64,000 nucleotides of DNA from AV69 sp963742315 (GCA_963742315.1 CAVULE010000003.1:558001-622000); one strand, 5' to 3'. Shown: positions 46,805 through 56,284, counted from the first letter of the stretch. Notes: generated from the letters alone by a model not told the origin. A program made the numbers and translations.

Positions 46805-46989
46805 TCATCCCGAGCCGCGCAGACGGTGAGGGACCTCTCAATCGCAGTAAAATTCACGCAAGAAATGCCTTCGCGATCCACGAAGGGCTGGCTTCGAATA
46901 GACCGACTTTTGGTTTGTGTAACTTTAAAGCTAATGTGAGGTCCTTCGGTCCGAGCCGGACGGGCATTGTCTTGCGCGGCTCAGGATGA
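46805..46989. repeat. Dispersed palindromic repeat, copy 5
   Basis: TCATCCCGAGCCGCGCAGAC...GAGGGACCTC on the left and GAGGTCCTTCGG...GCGGCTCAGGATGA on the right, the same arms as copy 1 at 362-474. It contains a GTCCGAGCCGGAC core at 46949-46966 and its last bases include the upstream candidate kdsA start codon. Confidence 0.8.
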
Positions 46990-47828
46990 AGGCAGTTCAA
47001 CGTCTTGGAATGAAACCGACGCCACTCAAGATTCGCTCCGTCACTATCGGCGGGCGCGAGCCAGCATTTATCCTCGGGCCGTGCGTGATCGAATCGGAAA
47101 AATTCGTCCGACGAATGGCACAAAAAATTGCGAACATTTGCGACGCCGAAAACGTTTCTTTCATTTTCAAGGCGTCCTATGACAAAGCCAATCGTACCTC
47201 GGTGAAATCATTTCGCGGAATTGGAGGACGCGAGGGCTGTGAAATCCTCGCCTCTATTGGCCGGGAACTGAACATTCCCGTAACGACGGACGTGCATTCC
47301 CCATCCGAGGCGACAATGGCGGGCCAATTCATCGATTTGCTGCAAATCCCAGCCTTCCTTTGCCGCCAAACTGATTTACTGCAGGCAACCGCGGAGACCG
47401 GGCGTACTGTCAACGTAAAGAAAGGTCAGTTTCTTGCCCCATGGGACGTGAAAAATATTGCGGAGAAGCTGGAGAAATTTGGCGCGAAACAATTTCTCTT
47501 CACCGAACGCGGCACCACTTTTGGTTATAACAATCTCGTCGCCGATTTTCGATCGCTGGCTTGGATTCGTGAAGCCGGCTACCGCGTGATGTTTGACGCC
47601 ACCCATTCCGTGCAACGCCCCGGTGGCGCCGGGGAATCCACTTCGGGCGACGGCGAACTCGCACCTTTGCTGGCGCGCGCGGCAATGGCAGCCGGATGCG
47701 ATGGCATTTTCATGGAAGTGCACGAAAATCCGGCAGGCGCCTTGTCCGATGGCCCAAACCAGTTGCCTCTAAAAAATTTGCCGAAGGTTCTCCGCGTGTT
47801 AAAAGCTGTTCATGCTGCCGTTTCCTAA
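46986..47828 (+). CDS. kdsA: 3-deoxy-8-phosphooctulonate synthase
   Basis: 280 residues. It makes Kdo-8-phosphate from phosphoenolpyruvate and arabinose 5-phosphate for the lipopolysaccharide core. FILGPCVIESEKF carries the cysteine (C33) that marks the metal-dependent class, in place of the Asn of the E. coli enzyme. KASYDKANRTSVKSFRG, VTTDVHSPSEA, FLCRQTDLLQA, NVKKGQFLAPWD and MFDATHSVQRPGG are family motifs. The ATG at 46986 is in a repeat; the ATG at 47010, giving MKPTPLKIRSV, is an equally good start. Operon with lptC, lptA and lptB. Confidence 0.95.
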   Translation: MKAVQRLGMKPTPLKIRSVTIGGREPAFILGPCVIESEKFVRRMAQKIANICDAENVSFIFKASYDKANRTSVKSFRGIGGREGCEILASIGRELNIPVTTDVHSPSEATMAGQFIDLLQIPAFLCRQTDLLQATAETGRTVNVKKGQFLAPWDVKNIAEKLEKFGAKQFLFTERGTTFGYNNLVADFRSLAWIREAGYRVMFDATHSVQRPGGAGESTSGDGELAPLLARAAMAAGCDGIFMEVHENPAGALSDGPNQLPLKNLPKVLRVLKAVHAAVS

Positions 47829-48369
47829 CGGTCCCCCGCGGCGCGTTCTTTTTGTCGGCTTGATCGCCGCAAGCCTTCTCGTCGCGCCGGCCGATTTCGC
47901 GCAGCAATCGAAAAAGCATGGCGGAAAGAAAAATAAGGACCAGGAAGCAGCGGAGCAATCAGCTACTCCCAGCCCCGGATCAGGCGCCCTGGTTCCCTTG
48001 CCCATCGGCCATGAAGCAAAAGGACTCACCCTACCCGATATTGATGAAAATGGACGTTTGCGCGGTCGGTTCGTCGCCGGAACCGCGCGACGCATCGATC
48101 AGGACCACATGCAATTTCGGGAGTTGAACATTACCACTTACACCGAGGACAATCAGATCGATCTTAAGATCGCGATGGCAGATTCCGTGCTGGACTTGAA
48201 TACGCATGTCCTTAGTTCACCACAAAAAACGACGATTAAACGCGCCGATTTCGAGATCGTGGGCGACACCGCCCGCTTTGACACCGCGGCGCGACACGGA
48301 ACCGTCACCGGCAACGTGAAAATGGTGATCACCGATCAATCCAAATTGAGGCCGCAAAAATCGCCATGA
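47812..48369 (+). CDS. lptC: LptC-like LPS export protein
   Basis: 185 residues. One N-terminal signal/anchor helix (VLFVGLIAASLLVAPADFA) is followed by a Lys-rich linker and a beta-jellyroll-type domain with alternating strands (GRFVAGTARRIDQDHMQFRELNITTYTEDN, KTTIKRADFEIVGDTARFD, GTVTGNVKMVI). This is the layout of LptC, the periplasmic bridge between LptB2FG and LptA. Sequence similarity is weak and the call leans on the position before lptA-lptB; it overlaps kdsA by 17 bases and lptA by 4. Confidence 0.75.
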   Translation: MLPFPNGPPRRVLFVGLIAASLLVAPADFAQQSKKHGGKKNKDQEAAEQSATPSPGSGALVPLPIGHEAKGLTLPDIDENGRLRGRFVAGTARRIDQDHMQFRELNITTYTEDNQIDLKIAMADSVLDLNTHVLSSPQKTTIKRADFEIVGDTARFDTAARHGTVTGNVKMVITDQSKLRPQKSP

Positions 48370-49001
48370 AGCTGATCGCGCTCGCAATCCTGGGATTCGC
48401 AATTAGTGCTTTTGCGCAAACCGAGGTCGTCACCACGGCGGCCCAAACTTCCAAACCAACCGGTTCGCCGAAAAAGAAAACCGACGCGACCAACAAAAAT
48501 CCTTTCGGGCCGCAATCGAAAAACGAAGGTCCGATCACAACCGAAATTTATGCGGATGAAGCATCTTTCGATTCGGGTAAGAGCGTTGGTGTTTTTACCG
48601 GGCACGTGAAAGTGTTCGATCCGCGATTCAATCTGCAATCGGACAAGCTAACGGTTTATTTGCATAAGGGTGAAGACCAGGGACTGGAGAAAGCTATCGC
48701 GGAAGGAAACGTCGGCGTGGTGCGTGATCGGCCAGATCCCAACGGCGGTCCGCCGACGCACGCCGTCGGCCGTTCCGAGCATGCTCTTTATACTGCAAAC
48801 GATGGCAACGTCGAGCTGACCGGCATGCCCAAAGTCCAGCAGGGACTGAACTTGCACATTGCGACCAGCTCCGAGACGGTCATGGTTATCGATCAGGACG
48901 GACATCTCAATACCCATGGCCCGAGTCGGACGGAAATACGCCAGGAACCAAAAGACGAAAAAGCGGGATCGCCCAGTCCCTCGCCATCCCCGAAACCATG
49001 A
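48366..49001 (+). CDS. lptA: LptA/OstA-like LPS transport protein
   Basis: 211 residues. Signal peptide (MKLIALAILGFAISAFA), a Ser/Thr/Lys-rich linker, then the OstA-like fold (TTEIYADEASFDSGKSVGVF, TGHVKVFDPRFNLQSDKLTV, EKAIAEGNVGVV). It carries lipopolysaccharide across the periplasm. The C-terminal tail is proline/serine-rich. It overlaps both neighbours by 4 bases (ATGA), so translation is coupled. Confidence 0.85.
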   Translation: MKLIALAILGFAISAFAQTEVVTTAAQTSKPTGSPKKKTDATNKNPFGPQSKNEGPITTEIYADEASFDSGKSVGVFTGHVKVFDPRFNLQSDKLTVYLHKGEDQGLEKAIAEGNVGVVRDRPDPNGGPPTHAVGRSEHALYTANDGNVELTGMPKVQQGLNLHIATSSETVMVIDQDGHLNTHGPSRTEIRQEPKDEKAGSPSPSPSPKP

Positions 49002-49771
49002 TTAGCGCGACCGCCGCACCTTCGCCGATCAGCGCGAAAACAACCGTGCCGGATGTTTTGTCCACCCGCGAACTGGTCAAAATTTACGGTGGCCGTGCCG
49101 TCGTCAATGGGATCAATGTTAACGTCAAGGCTGGCGAGATCGTTGGCCTGCTCGGGCCGAACGGTGCAGGGAAGACAACGACTTTCTACATGATCGTCGG
49201 CCTCGTCCGACCGAATAGCGGAAGCGTCATTTTTCGCGATCAAGACGTGACCACTTTCCCGATGTTCAAGCGGGCGCGATTGGGCATGGGCTATCTGCCA
49301 CAGGAGGAATCGATTTTCCGCAAAATGACGGTGGAACAAAACATCATGGCGATTTTGGAAACATTGCCGCTGAGTAAACACGAGCGGAAGCAACGCTGCG
49401 ATCACCTGCTGCATCAGTTTGGAATCGAGAAAATCGCCAAGAATACGGCGTTGACCTTGAGTGGCGGAGAGAAACGCAGGCTCACGATCGCGCGCTCGCT
49501 CGTGACCAGTCCGAGTTTACTCATGCTCGACGAACCATTCAGCGGGGTGGACCCAATTGCGGTCTATGACGTGCAACAAATTGTCGTGAACCTGCGGAAG
49601 TCCGGTCTTGCCATTCTGATAACCGATCACAATGTGCGCGAAACGTTGTCGATCGTCGATCGCGCTTACTTGATCTTCGAAGGCCGGGTCGAAAGCGAAG
49701 GCTCTAAGGATTTCCTCATCAATGACCCGATCAGTCGCCAGTTATATCTAGGCGAGCGATTCCGGATGTAG
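48998..49771 (+). CDS. lptB: LPS export ABC transporter ATPase
   Basis: 257 residues. Walker A GPNGAGKTTTFYMIVGLV, Q-loop LPQEESIFRKMTVEQNI (the LptB hallmark), signature LSGGEKRRLTIARSL, Walker B LLMLDEPFSGVDPIAV, and the His switch ITDHNVRETL. It powers extraction of lipopolysaccharide from the inner membrane. An N-terminal extension of ~25 residues precedes the usual start. lptF and lptG are not in the window. Confidence 0.96.
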   Translation: MISATAAPSPISAKTTVPDVLSTRELVKIYGGRAVVNGINVNVKAGEIVGLLGPNGAGKTTTFYMIVGLVRPNSGSVIFRDQDVTTFPMFKRARLGMGYLPQEESIFRKMTVEQNIMAILETLPLSKHERKQRCDHLLHQFGIEKIAKNTALTLSGGEKRRLTIARSLVTSPSLLMLDEPFSGVDPIAVYDVQQIVVNLRKSGLAILITDHNVRETLSIVDRAYLIFEGRVESEGSKDFLINDPISRQLYLGERFRM

Positions 49772-49945
49772 CACAGTCATCCTGGCTGGGGCGCCGGTGG
49801 GCATCTTGCCCGCCGATTAGAATAGCTCAGCTTTTAAGGTGGATCGGCCGCGCCGCCGGAGCGCCAAAAATAAAGGCGGCTTCGCGCTATTTATTAACAT
49901 CGAGCAAGGGACTGCTCGATCCACCGAGCACTCAGACTGCCCGAG

Positions 49946-50398
49946 TCACTCCCCACCAGCATCATCCTCATCTTCATCGGGCGGCGCGGTCCATTCGACC
50001 CGCTTGACTTCGTTTTCCTTTTTCAGCGCGTCGGCCAGCGTTTTGTAGATCGACATGGTGAAGCGATCGGGGTCCTTGCCGAATGTGATTCGGAGGAATT
50101 TGCCCTCGAAGTAACTAGATCCATTCCCGTCCTTAATCTGGAGAACGAAGAAGCTGCCATCACTATCTTCGGTAATGTCGTCGTAGCGGGCGGGCTTCTC
50201 GTCGTTTACCTGAATACTGTCGCTCGTTATCTGAAGCGTATCGCCGTGAGCATTTGTCCAATCACCGAAATAGGATGCTGTCTCTTCTTTTTCTTCGGTA
50301 GCCGCGATTCTGGTAGCAGGCACAAACAGAATCGCGAGAAGAGGCAGTAAAAAGCGAACGTTTGAGTAGTGAGAGGTGAAACGTGAGAGGTAGGTCAT
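49946..50398 (-). CDS. Secreted hypothetical protein
   Basis: 150 residues. A signal peptide (VRFLLPLLAILFVPATRIAA) lies behind a polar 13-residue start encoded by a small repeated motif (CTCACGTTTCACCTCTCAC), so the true start could be slightly later. The mature part is an acidic single domain (ASYFGDWTNAHGDTLQITSD ... YFEGKFLRITFGKDPDRFT) with an Asp/Glu-rich tail. No family recognised. It follows the protease gene in the same direction by 16 bp and may share its transcript. Confidence 0.6.
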   Translation of the reverse strand: MTYLSRFTSHYSNVRFLLPLLAILFVPATRIAATEEKEETASYFGDWTNAHGDTLQITSDSIQVNDEKPARYDDITEDSDGSFFVLQIKDGNGSSYFEGKFLRITFGKDPDRFTMSIYKTLADALKKENEVKRVEWTAPPDEDEDDAGGE

Positions 50399-50414
50399 TG
50401 CCTGTAGTCTGTAG

Positions 50415-52052
50415 TCAGTGGTCTGTAGCTTTGGCGGTCCAGATTTTCATCACATCAGTGGAACCTTGAGAGCGCACTCCATTATCATTCAGGATATTTT
50501 CGGTGGCGCTGACCATTTCGGCCCTAGGAAAAACAATAGCTTCCCCGCTCGAGCGAGTATTAAATTCGAAAGTAACGAACTCATCCTTCAAATCTCGCAG
50601 GACCTCGACCAGATGAGCGAGGTTTTTGATCGGTTGATGGTTAACGGTCCGCAACACCTGCCAGCCCGGGTTTCCATATCCCTTCGAGAGCCGGTGAGGG
50701 AAAAATGGACAAGGCACGACGACCAGCCGTTCACCGGGAAATGCTGGTTTGTCCCCAATTCTCGTGATCAATGGGCTGCCAATATAGGTCAGCATGCCAA
50801 CTATTGCGCTAGTTTCGCGATTGCGTTGCGCCAGCGCGATCAGGTCCGTCGTAGCTTCAGAAAAGACGATCGGACCGTAAACAAAGTACGAAGGATAGCT
50901 TCCTTTTAACTCTGGAATGACCAATGGACGCTGTCGTAATACCGGCAGGTTTATTTTCAATTCTTTTCCACCGCGAAAAATGGTAAGCGGAACGGTGTCC
51001 TTAACCGCTAGTTTTTGAACCATGTATGGAAAACGGACTCGAAGCGTATCTCCAAGCTTGATCATGCCTTCATCGTCGACCGGGACATCGCCGATCTTCG
51101 TGATTACATCCCATTCCTTTAGCGGATAGCTCGCCGCCGAATCGAACGGGCGATGAACAACCATTCCCTGCAAAGATTCCGGCAGATGCAGGTAAGAGCG
51201 CAGGGCCGGATTCTCTAGAGTCTGGAGATCATCGTACATAGTTGGCTTTCCATCATAATGGCCATCGGCAATGTCTTGCAGGAATAGCTCTATCTCCTCC
51301 ACCGGAATGATGTAGCCGATGTTCTGCGCCATTTGCAGATGACTAAAAGCCACCCCGACTATCTCGTCGTTAACTATCGCAGGGCCGCCGCTATTGCCGG
51401 GATTAATTGCGGCATCAATTTGGATTCTTAGTCCAAGCGTCGAGAGACTATAGCCGGTGAACTCGATCCGGGAGATAATTCCTTTGGTGATGGAGAGACT
51501 GACCCCGCCAGTTGGATATCCATAAACCATCACCGGCTCCTTGGAGTCCGGCAACGACTTCTTAAACGGCAATGGGGAATGCGAATCGAAAAATTTCTCG
51601 TCTTCCAGTTCGAGAATCGCCAGATCCATGCCCGGCGCGACTGCCTTCACGGTCGCGGGAAGCTTGTCTCCCGCCTGATTTGCCTGAACCTGCACTTCGC
51701 TCGCGTATTGGACGACGTGGGCGTTGGTCAAAATGCGTTTGCCACTGATCACAGCCCCGCTGGCGGTGATGTCACTCGGCTCTTTTTTTGCCCAAGGCTT
51801 GGTCGGATCCGGCTGACGCAGGGTGGCGAAGATTTTTACCACTGAGTTCTCGACCGCCTTTGAGGGAGTTGCGGCCGGGGATGATAAGACGACGACGGGA
51901 GAAGGTTTTGCTTCGGGCGTGGGAGTAACCGACGGTGGGCTCGGCTCGGCCGGTGCTGCCAAGACTGCCGCAATCGTGAGGCAAAAGATTAAGGAACCGG
52001 CAACAGCGGATGTGATGGAGAAGACGAGCCGCGAAGTTCGATCGATCCTCAC
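50415..52052 (-). CDS. Deg/HtrA-like serine protease with PDZ domains
   Basis: 545 residues starting at a GTG. Signal/anchor helix (VFSITSAVAGSLIFCLTIAAVLAA), a Pro/Ser-rich linker, then the trypsin fold with His in ILTNAHVVQYASEV, Asp in GMDLAILELED and Ser in DAAINPGNSGGPAIV. Two PDZ-type regions follow (LQGMVVHRPFDSAASYPLKEWDVITKIGD; PGWQVLRTVNHQPIKNLAHLVEVLRDL). The split into two non-adjacent C-terminal parts resembles plant Deg9/Deg10-type proteases more than DegP. Likely periplasmic protein quality control. Confidence 0.85.
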   Translation of the reverse strand: MRIDRTSRLVFSITSAVAGSLIFCLTIAAVLAAPAEPSPPSVTPTPEAKPSPVVVLSSPAATPSKAVENSVVKIFATLRQPDPTKPWAKKEPSDITASGAVISGKRILTNAHVVQYASEVQVQANQAGDKLPATVKAVAPGMDLAILELEDEKFFDSHSPLPFKKSLPDSKEPVMVYGYPTGGVSLSITKGIISRIEFTGYSLSTLGLRIQIDAAINPGNSGGPAIVNDEIVGVAFSHLQMAQNIGYIIPVEEIELFLQDIADGHYDGKPTMYDDLQTLENPALRSYLHLPESLQGMVVHRPFDSAASYPLKEWDVITKIGDVPVDDEGMIKLGDTLRVRFPYMVQKLAVKDTVPLTIFRGGKELKINLPVLRQRPLVIPELKGSYPSYFVYGPIVFSEATTDLIALAQRNRETSAIVGMLTYIGSPLITRIGDKPAFPGERLVVVPCPFFPHRLSKGYGNPGWQVLRTVNHQPIKNLAHLVEVLRDLKDEFVTFEFNTRSSGEAIVFPRAEMVSATENILNDNGVRSQGSTDVMKIWTAKATDH

Positions 52053-52173
52053 CGGGCAAAGGAACTCGATTCGAGAACGAAAGCGAGCATCGTTTTCTCG
52101 TCAGACGTGGCGCACGCTTCCAGCCTGCGGGCAACCGGGAGTCTCGCCTGGTTAATGGTTCTGAGCAGGCAGG

Positions 52174-53238
52174 ATGCTGCGCCGCCCTCCTTGTTATTCC
52201 CGCCGCGACAAGGTAAACGTTGATTCCGTAATGCCCGACGGCCCAAACGCGCAAACCATCACTTCTGCAAGCGATCAACGCAAGAGCGTGCCCGTTGTGA
52301 CAGTCGAAAGCTTTTTCAACACTCATGGGGAGAAGCTGGCGCTACGACTGGAAGGGCCGCGCGTCGGTTTTTACCGGAAAATCCGCGAGCCAACGATTAA
52401 TCGACCTGGCCTCGCCTTAAGTGGGTTCTTCAGTTATTTCGCCGAGAAACGTGTTCAGGTACTGGGTGCCGCCGAGAATACTTATCTCAAAAGTCTTTCG
52501 CCCAAATTGCGGGTGAAACGCTTCCGCGCCTTGTGCGAACAGAAAATTCCGTGCGTGGTGATCTCGCGGGGCGCACATCTCGACGATGCCTTGATGGCGG
52601 TGGCAGCGGATGAAGAGATTGCCATTTTTCGCACGCCGATGATCACGATGAAGTTCATCAACGCCGCTACCATCGCACTGGAAGTCGATTTTTCTCCGAC
52701 TGTGACCGAGTTCGGCAGTATGGTGGACATTCTTGGAGTCGGCGTTCTCATTCGCGGGGTAAGCGGCATCGGCAAAAGCGAGAGCGTGCTGCAATTGATC
52801 GAACGTGGATACAGCCTGGTAGCCGACGATGTGACGCGGATCACTTCGCTGGAGGGGCGAGAATTGATGGCCACGGCGCCGGAAATGACGCGTTATCACA
52901 TGGAAGTGCGTGGGATTGGAATTATCAATGTTGCCTCGGTCTTTGGTATTGGCGCTATCCGGGTGGAGAAACGGCTCGATATGGTGGTGACGTTAAAGGA
53001 TTGGAACGAAATGGAGGAAGTCGACCGCACCGGGCTCGATCGCGAGCTTTATGAAATTCTGGATATCAAAGTGCCGCACGTCACTATTCCAGTGCGGCCG
53101 GGCCGCGATCTGGCGCGCTTGATCGAAGTCGCGGCGATGGACCAAAAATTGAAGAGCCTCGGCAGTAATGCGGCGTTGGAATTCAATACAAAGCTGCTCA
53201 ATTTAATGGAAAAGAAAAATCCCGATGGGATTGCTTAA
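52174..53238 (+). CDS. hprK: HPr kinase/phosphorylase
   Basis: 354 residues (335 if the ATG at 52231 is used, nearer the usual length). N-terminal domain, then P-loop GVSGIGKSE (195-203), the acidic pair in YSLVADDVTRI, the signature HMEVRGIGIINVASVFG and a C-terminal helical part (VPHVTIPVRPGRDLARLIEVAAM). It phosphorylates a serine of HPr. The His that normally precedes the Gly-x-x-V-D stretch upstream of the P-loop is Phe180 here (TVTEFGSMVDI). It overlaps the HPr gene by 14 bases. Confidence 0.93.
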   Translation: MLRRPPCYSRRDKVNVDSVMPDGPNAQTITSASDQRKSVPVVTVESFFNTHGEKLALRLEGPRVGFYRKIREPTINRPGLALSGFFSYFAEKRVQVLGAAENTYLKSLSPKLRVKRFRALCEQKIPCVVISRGAHLDDALMAVAADEEIAIFRTPMITMKFINAATIALEVDFSPTVTEFGSMVDILGVGVLIRGVSGIGKSESVLQLIERGYSLVADDVTRITSLEGRELMATAPEMTRYHMEVRGIGIINVASVFGIGAIRVEKRLDMVVTLKDWNEMEEVDRTGLDRELYEILDIKVPHVTIPVRPGRDLARLIEVAAMDQKLKSLGSNAALEFNTKLLNLMEKKNPDGIA

Positions 53239-53536
53239 TCGAAAAACTGGTGCCGGCGCCTCCGCGCAGAAAGCCGAAAAGGAAATCACAGTCGTGAACC
53301 GCCTCGGTTTGCATGCGCGACCTGCCGCCCTTTTCGTCAAGGTGGCGAGTCGTTTTCGGGCGGAGGTGTGGGTGAAAAAGGAGAGTGAAGAGGTAAATGG
53401 CAAGAGCATCATGGGCCTGATGATGCTGGCGGCGGGACAAGGATCGAAATTGCAAATTCGTTGTGAAGGACCCGATGCCGAGAGCGCGCTCGAAGAAATC
53501 GAAGAGCTCATTAAAGGACGCTTCAACGAAGATTGA
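53225..53536 (+). CDS. ptsH: Phosphocarrier protein HPr
   Basis: 103 residues. H30 in NRLGLHARPAALFVK is the enzyme I target and S61 in VNGKSIMGLMMLAAGQG is the HprK target. An N-terminal extension of ~18 residues is longer than usual. Both regulatory sites being present fits the partnership with hprK next door. Confidence 0.94.
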   Translation: MGLLNRKTGAGASAQKAEKEITVVNRLGLHARPAALFVKVASRFRAEVWVKKESEEVNGKSIMGLMMLAAGQGSKLQIRCEGPDAESALEEIEELIKGRFNED

Positions 53537-53800
53537 TCCCCGCGCGGTCAACCGCGAGCGAAACACCAATTCGGCTGGGAATCGAAATCCTGTGAACGTT
53601 ACCCTAAGGTTTTACTAGGGCAGCTGTTGATTTTCATTCGGGAATGACGGCTATCGCGGAACACAGGCATTCTTGCCTGCGCGCCCGGAGCGGCTTGTAG
53701 CCCGCTGCGACTGGCCGGTGAAACAGGCAGGAATGCCTGTTTGGCGCACAGGCTAGAAAGCCTGTGTTCCTTTGTTAACATTCGCGCTAATCTCCCTGCG
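53537..53800. repeat. Palindromes between HPr and ptsI
   Basis: CAGGCATTCTTGCCTG (53664-53679), CAGGCAGGAATGCCTG (53724-53739) and ACACAGGCTAGAAAGCCTGT with flanking GGAACACAGGC. The style (short stem, 4-base loop) matches the hairpin cluster at 27.6 kb. No gene is seen. The ATG at 53741 lies inside this repeat, which argues against it as the ptsI start. Confidence 0.65.
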
Positions 53801-55561
53801 ATGACTGACGAATCGGCCGAAACCCGTTTCCACGGTGTGGGGGTGTCGCCCGGGATTGCCCGCGGCAACATTCAAGTCATGCGTGACGAGCTCGAGGAAA
53901 TCGACCGTTACTCAATTGCGCCGTCGCAGGTCTCGGCCGAGATCGCCCGCTTCGAATCGGCGCTGGTGCAGACGCGCATTCAGATTCTCGAAATGCAGCA
54001 AAAGATCGCGGAAGCAATCGGGACGAAAGACGCGGGAATTTTCGATGCCCATCTCCTGGTGGTGGAAGATCGCACTTTGATCGACGAGGTCTTGCGCAAA
54101 CTGGAATCCGATCACCTTAACGTCGAAGCGATCTTTCATGACGTCGCGGCGAAGTACGCCGAAACCCTCGGGCAGATCGATGATCCTTATTTGCGTGAGC
54201 GCGCCCTCGACATCCAGGATGTGATGCGGCGTGTCGTTCGCAATTTACAGGGCAAGGCACCCAAAATGATGCCCTTGCCGGGCGAAGCGCACATTCTGGT
54301 CGCCCATAATCTCACCCCCTCGGACACGGCCTCGTTGGATCGGCACCGGGTCCTCGGCATCGCGATTGATCTCGGCAGCCGCACTTCCCACACTGCGATC
54401 ATGGCGCGCTCGCTTACCATCCCCGCCGCCGTCGGCCTACACGATGTTACGGAAAACGTCGAGAGCGGGGCGATGGGGTTGCTGGACGGCTACACCGGGT
54501 TGCTCATCGTCAATCCATCGCCGGAAACACTGGCCTATTATGGCAAGGTCGAAGTCCGGCAATCGGAAGTTTCGAAAGAACTCTCAGTGCTGCGTGAGCG
54601 GTCGGCCACGACCAGGGATGGGGATCACATTGTTTTGTCGGCAAACATTGAGTTGCCGGATGACGTCACCAGCGTCTCGGCCAACGGCGCGGAGGGAATC
54701 GGGCTGTATCGCACTGAATTTCTTTATCTCGATCGCGATTCCCTGCCCGGCGAGGAAGAGCAGTATCAGACATATCGGCGCGTCGCCGAATCGGTCCGAC
54801 CACATCCGCTTATCATCCGAACATTCGATCTTGGCGGCGACAAAATCGCCGGCGGAATCGATGTGAGCGACGAGCTCAATCCTTTTTTGGGTTGGCGCGC
54901 CATCCGTTTTTGCCTCGAGCATCTTGAAGTGTTCAAGCCGCAACTGCGCGCCATCCTGCGCGCAAGCGAGCTCGGCAATGTCAAACTGATGTTCCCGATG
55001 ATTTCCGGAAAAGCGGAGTTGATTCGTGCTCTCGAGGTAGTGGACGAGTGCAAAAGGGAGCTGGCGGCGGCCAAGATCCCGTTCAACGCTGAAATGCAGA
55101 TCGGCGCCATGATCGAGATCCCGAGCGCGGCGATTTGCTCGGAATCACTCGCACCCGAGGTCGATTTCTTCAGCATCGGGACGAACGATTTGATTCAATA
55201 CGCCATTGCCGTTGATCGTGTGAACGAGCGCATTGCTCATCTTTACGAACCGTCGCATCCGGCTGTTCTGCGTTTGATCAAGATGGTGGCCGATGCGGCT
55301 CGCCAACATAAGATCTGGTTCGGTATTTGTGGCGAAATGGCGGGCGACATCGAGCTGACGCCCCTTTTGCTCGGGCTGGGAGTGGACGAATTGAGTGTCA
55401 GCCCGGCGTTGGTGCCGCGTGTCAAATCGGCTATTCGCAATGTCTCGCGCGAGGAGTGTGAAAAATTAGTGGAGGAAGCGCTTTTGCTCGATTCGCCCGC
55501 GGCAATTCTGGAGCGCTCTCTGCAACTCGCGCGCGAACGCTACGGCGAATTGCTGGGCTAG
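53801..55561 (+). CDS. ptsI: Phosphoenolpyruvate-protein phosphotransferase (enzyme I)
   Basis: 586 residues from the ATG at 53801, which gives MTDESAETRFHGVGVSPGIA, the normal enzyme I start; the in-phase extension from 53741 is repeat sequence. H197 in DLGSRTSHTAIMARSLTIPA is the phosphorylated histidine. The PEP-binding barrel shows GIGLYRTEFLYLDRD, RTFDLGGDK, FSIGTNDLIQYA and the Cys in FGICGEMAGD. With HPr and HprK it makes a phosphorelay; no sugar-specific enzyme II is in the window, so the role may be regulatory. Confidence 0.95.
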   Translation: MTDESAETRFHGVGVSPGIARGNIQVMRDELEEIDRYSIAPSQVSAEIARFESALVQTRIQILEMQQKIAEAIGTKDAGIFDAHLLVVEDRTLIDEVLRKLESDHLNVEAIFHDVAAKYAETLGQIDDPYLRERALDIQDVMRRVVRNLQGKAPKMMPLPGEAHILVAHNLTPSDTASLDRHRVLGIAIDLGSRTSHTAIMARSLTIPAAVGLHDVTENVESGAMGLLDGYTGLLIVNPSPETLAYYGKVEVRQSEVSKELSVLRERSATTRDGDHIVLSANIELPDDVTSVSANGAEGIGLYRTEFLYLDRDSLPGEEEQYQTYRRVAESVRPHPLIIRTFDLGGDKIAGGIDVSDELNPFLGWRAIRFCLEHLEVFKPQLRAILRASELGNVKLMFPMISGKAELIRALEVVDECKRELAAAKIPFNAEMQIGAMIEIPSAAICSESLAPEVDFFSIGTNDLIQYAIAVDRVNERIAHLYEPSHPAVLRLIKMVADAARQHKIWFGICGEMAGDIELTPLLLGLGVDELSVSPALVPRVKSAIRNVSREECEKLVEEALLLDSPAAILERSLQLARERYGELLG

Positions 55562-55568
55562 CCGACGA

Positions 55569-56057
55569 CTACTCCTCCTCCGTCGCTTCCGATTCCGGAT
55601 CGATTTCCGGCTTCAGCCCTTCCTCTTCCATTTTGCGCAGGACATCGCTCATGTCCTCGACCTCATCCCAGACTTCCTGGCTCACATAAATGGGCGCCTT
55701 TTGTTGCGTCGCCATCGCGATGCAATCACTTGGCCGGGCATCGAGTTCGATGATTTTTTTCTGCTGCAGCTCATTCTCCGCGGCAATGATCATGCGCGCA
55801 TAATAAGTCGCGTTTTTCAAATCGTTGATGATCACCCGCTCGACGTGCGCGCCTACCGCCGTCATCAAATGCGCCATCAAATCATGCGTCAAAGGTCGTT
55901 CTTTCGACATCTCGCGCATGAACATCGTGATCGCGCTCCCGACTGTTTGATCGACGTAAACAATAAAGACTTTGTCGCTATTCCCGATAAAAACCGCGCA
56001 ACCGCCGCTGGTGGGGAGCACCGCACGAACATGTACCTCAATGACCGTTTTGTTCAC
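55569..56057 (-). CDS. Bifunctional nuclease domain (DUF151) protein
   Basis: 162 residues from a GTG. The DUF151/BFN core is visible: SGGCAVFIGNSDKVFIVYVD, MSKERPLTHDLMAHLMTAVGAHVERVIINDL, ATYYARMII and ELDARPSDCIAMATQQKAPIYVS. Plant and bacterial members have RNase and DNase activity in vitro. It ends in an acidic tail. Convergent with ptsI, 7 bp between stop codons. Confidence 0.88.
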   Translation of the reverse strand: MNKTVIEVHVRAVLPTSGGCAVFIGNSDKVFIVYVDQTVGSAITMFMREMSKERPLTHDLMAHLMTAVGAHVERVIINDLKNATYYARMIIAAENELQQKKIIELDARPSDCIAMATQQKAPIYVSQEVWDEVEDMSDVLRKMEEEGLKPEIDPESEATEEE

Positions 56058-56284
56058 CGTGTTGACGGTACTGATGGAAGGACGAAAAACAAGCTGCTCC
56101 CAGCTGCGCGTATGTCTTTAGCACCGAGGGTGGGAACGGTTGTTTTCGGGGAAAGCGCGTAACCCGCCTCCCCTGATGCCCGTTGTCGCACCGAACCGGC
56201 CAGAGATCTGCTGCTGGTTTTTTTTGAATCGACCTTGCATGTTTCGCCGGATCAACAATTGTCCGCTTTGCAGCCGCTGACGAA

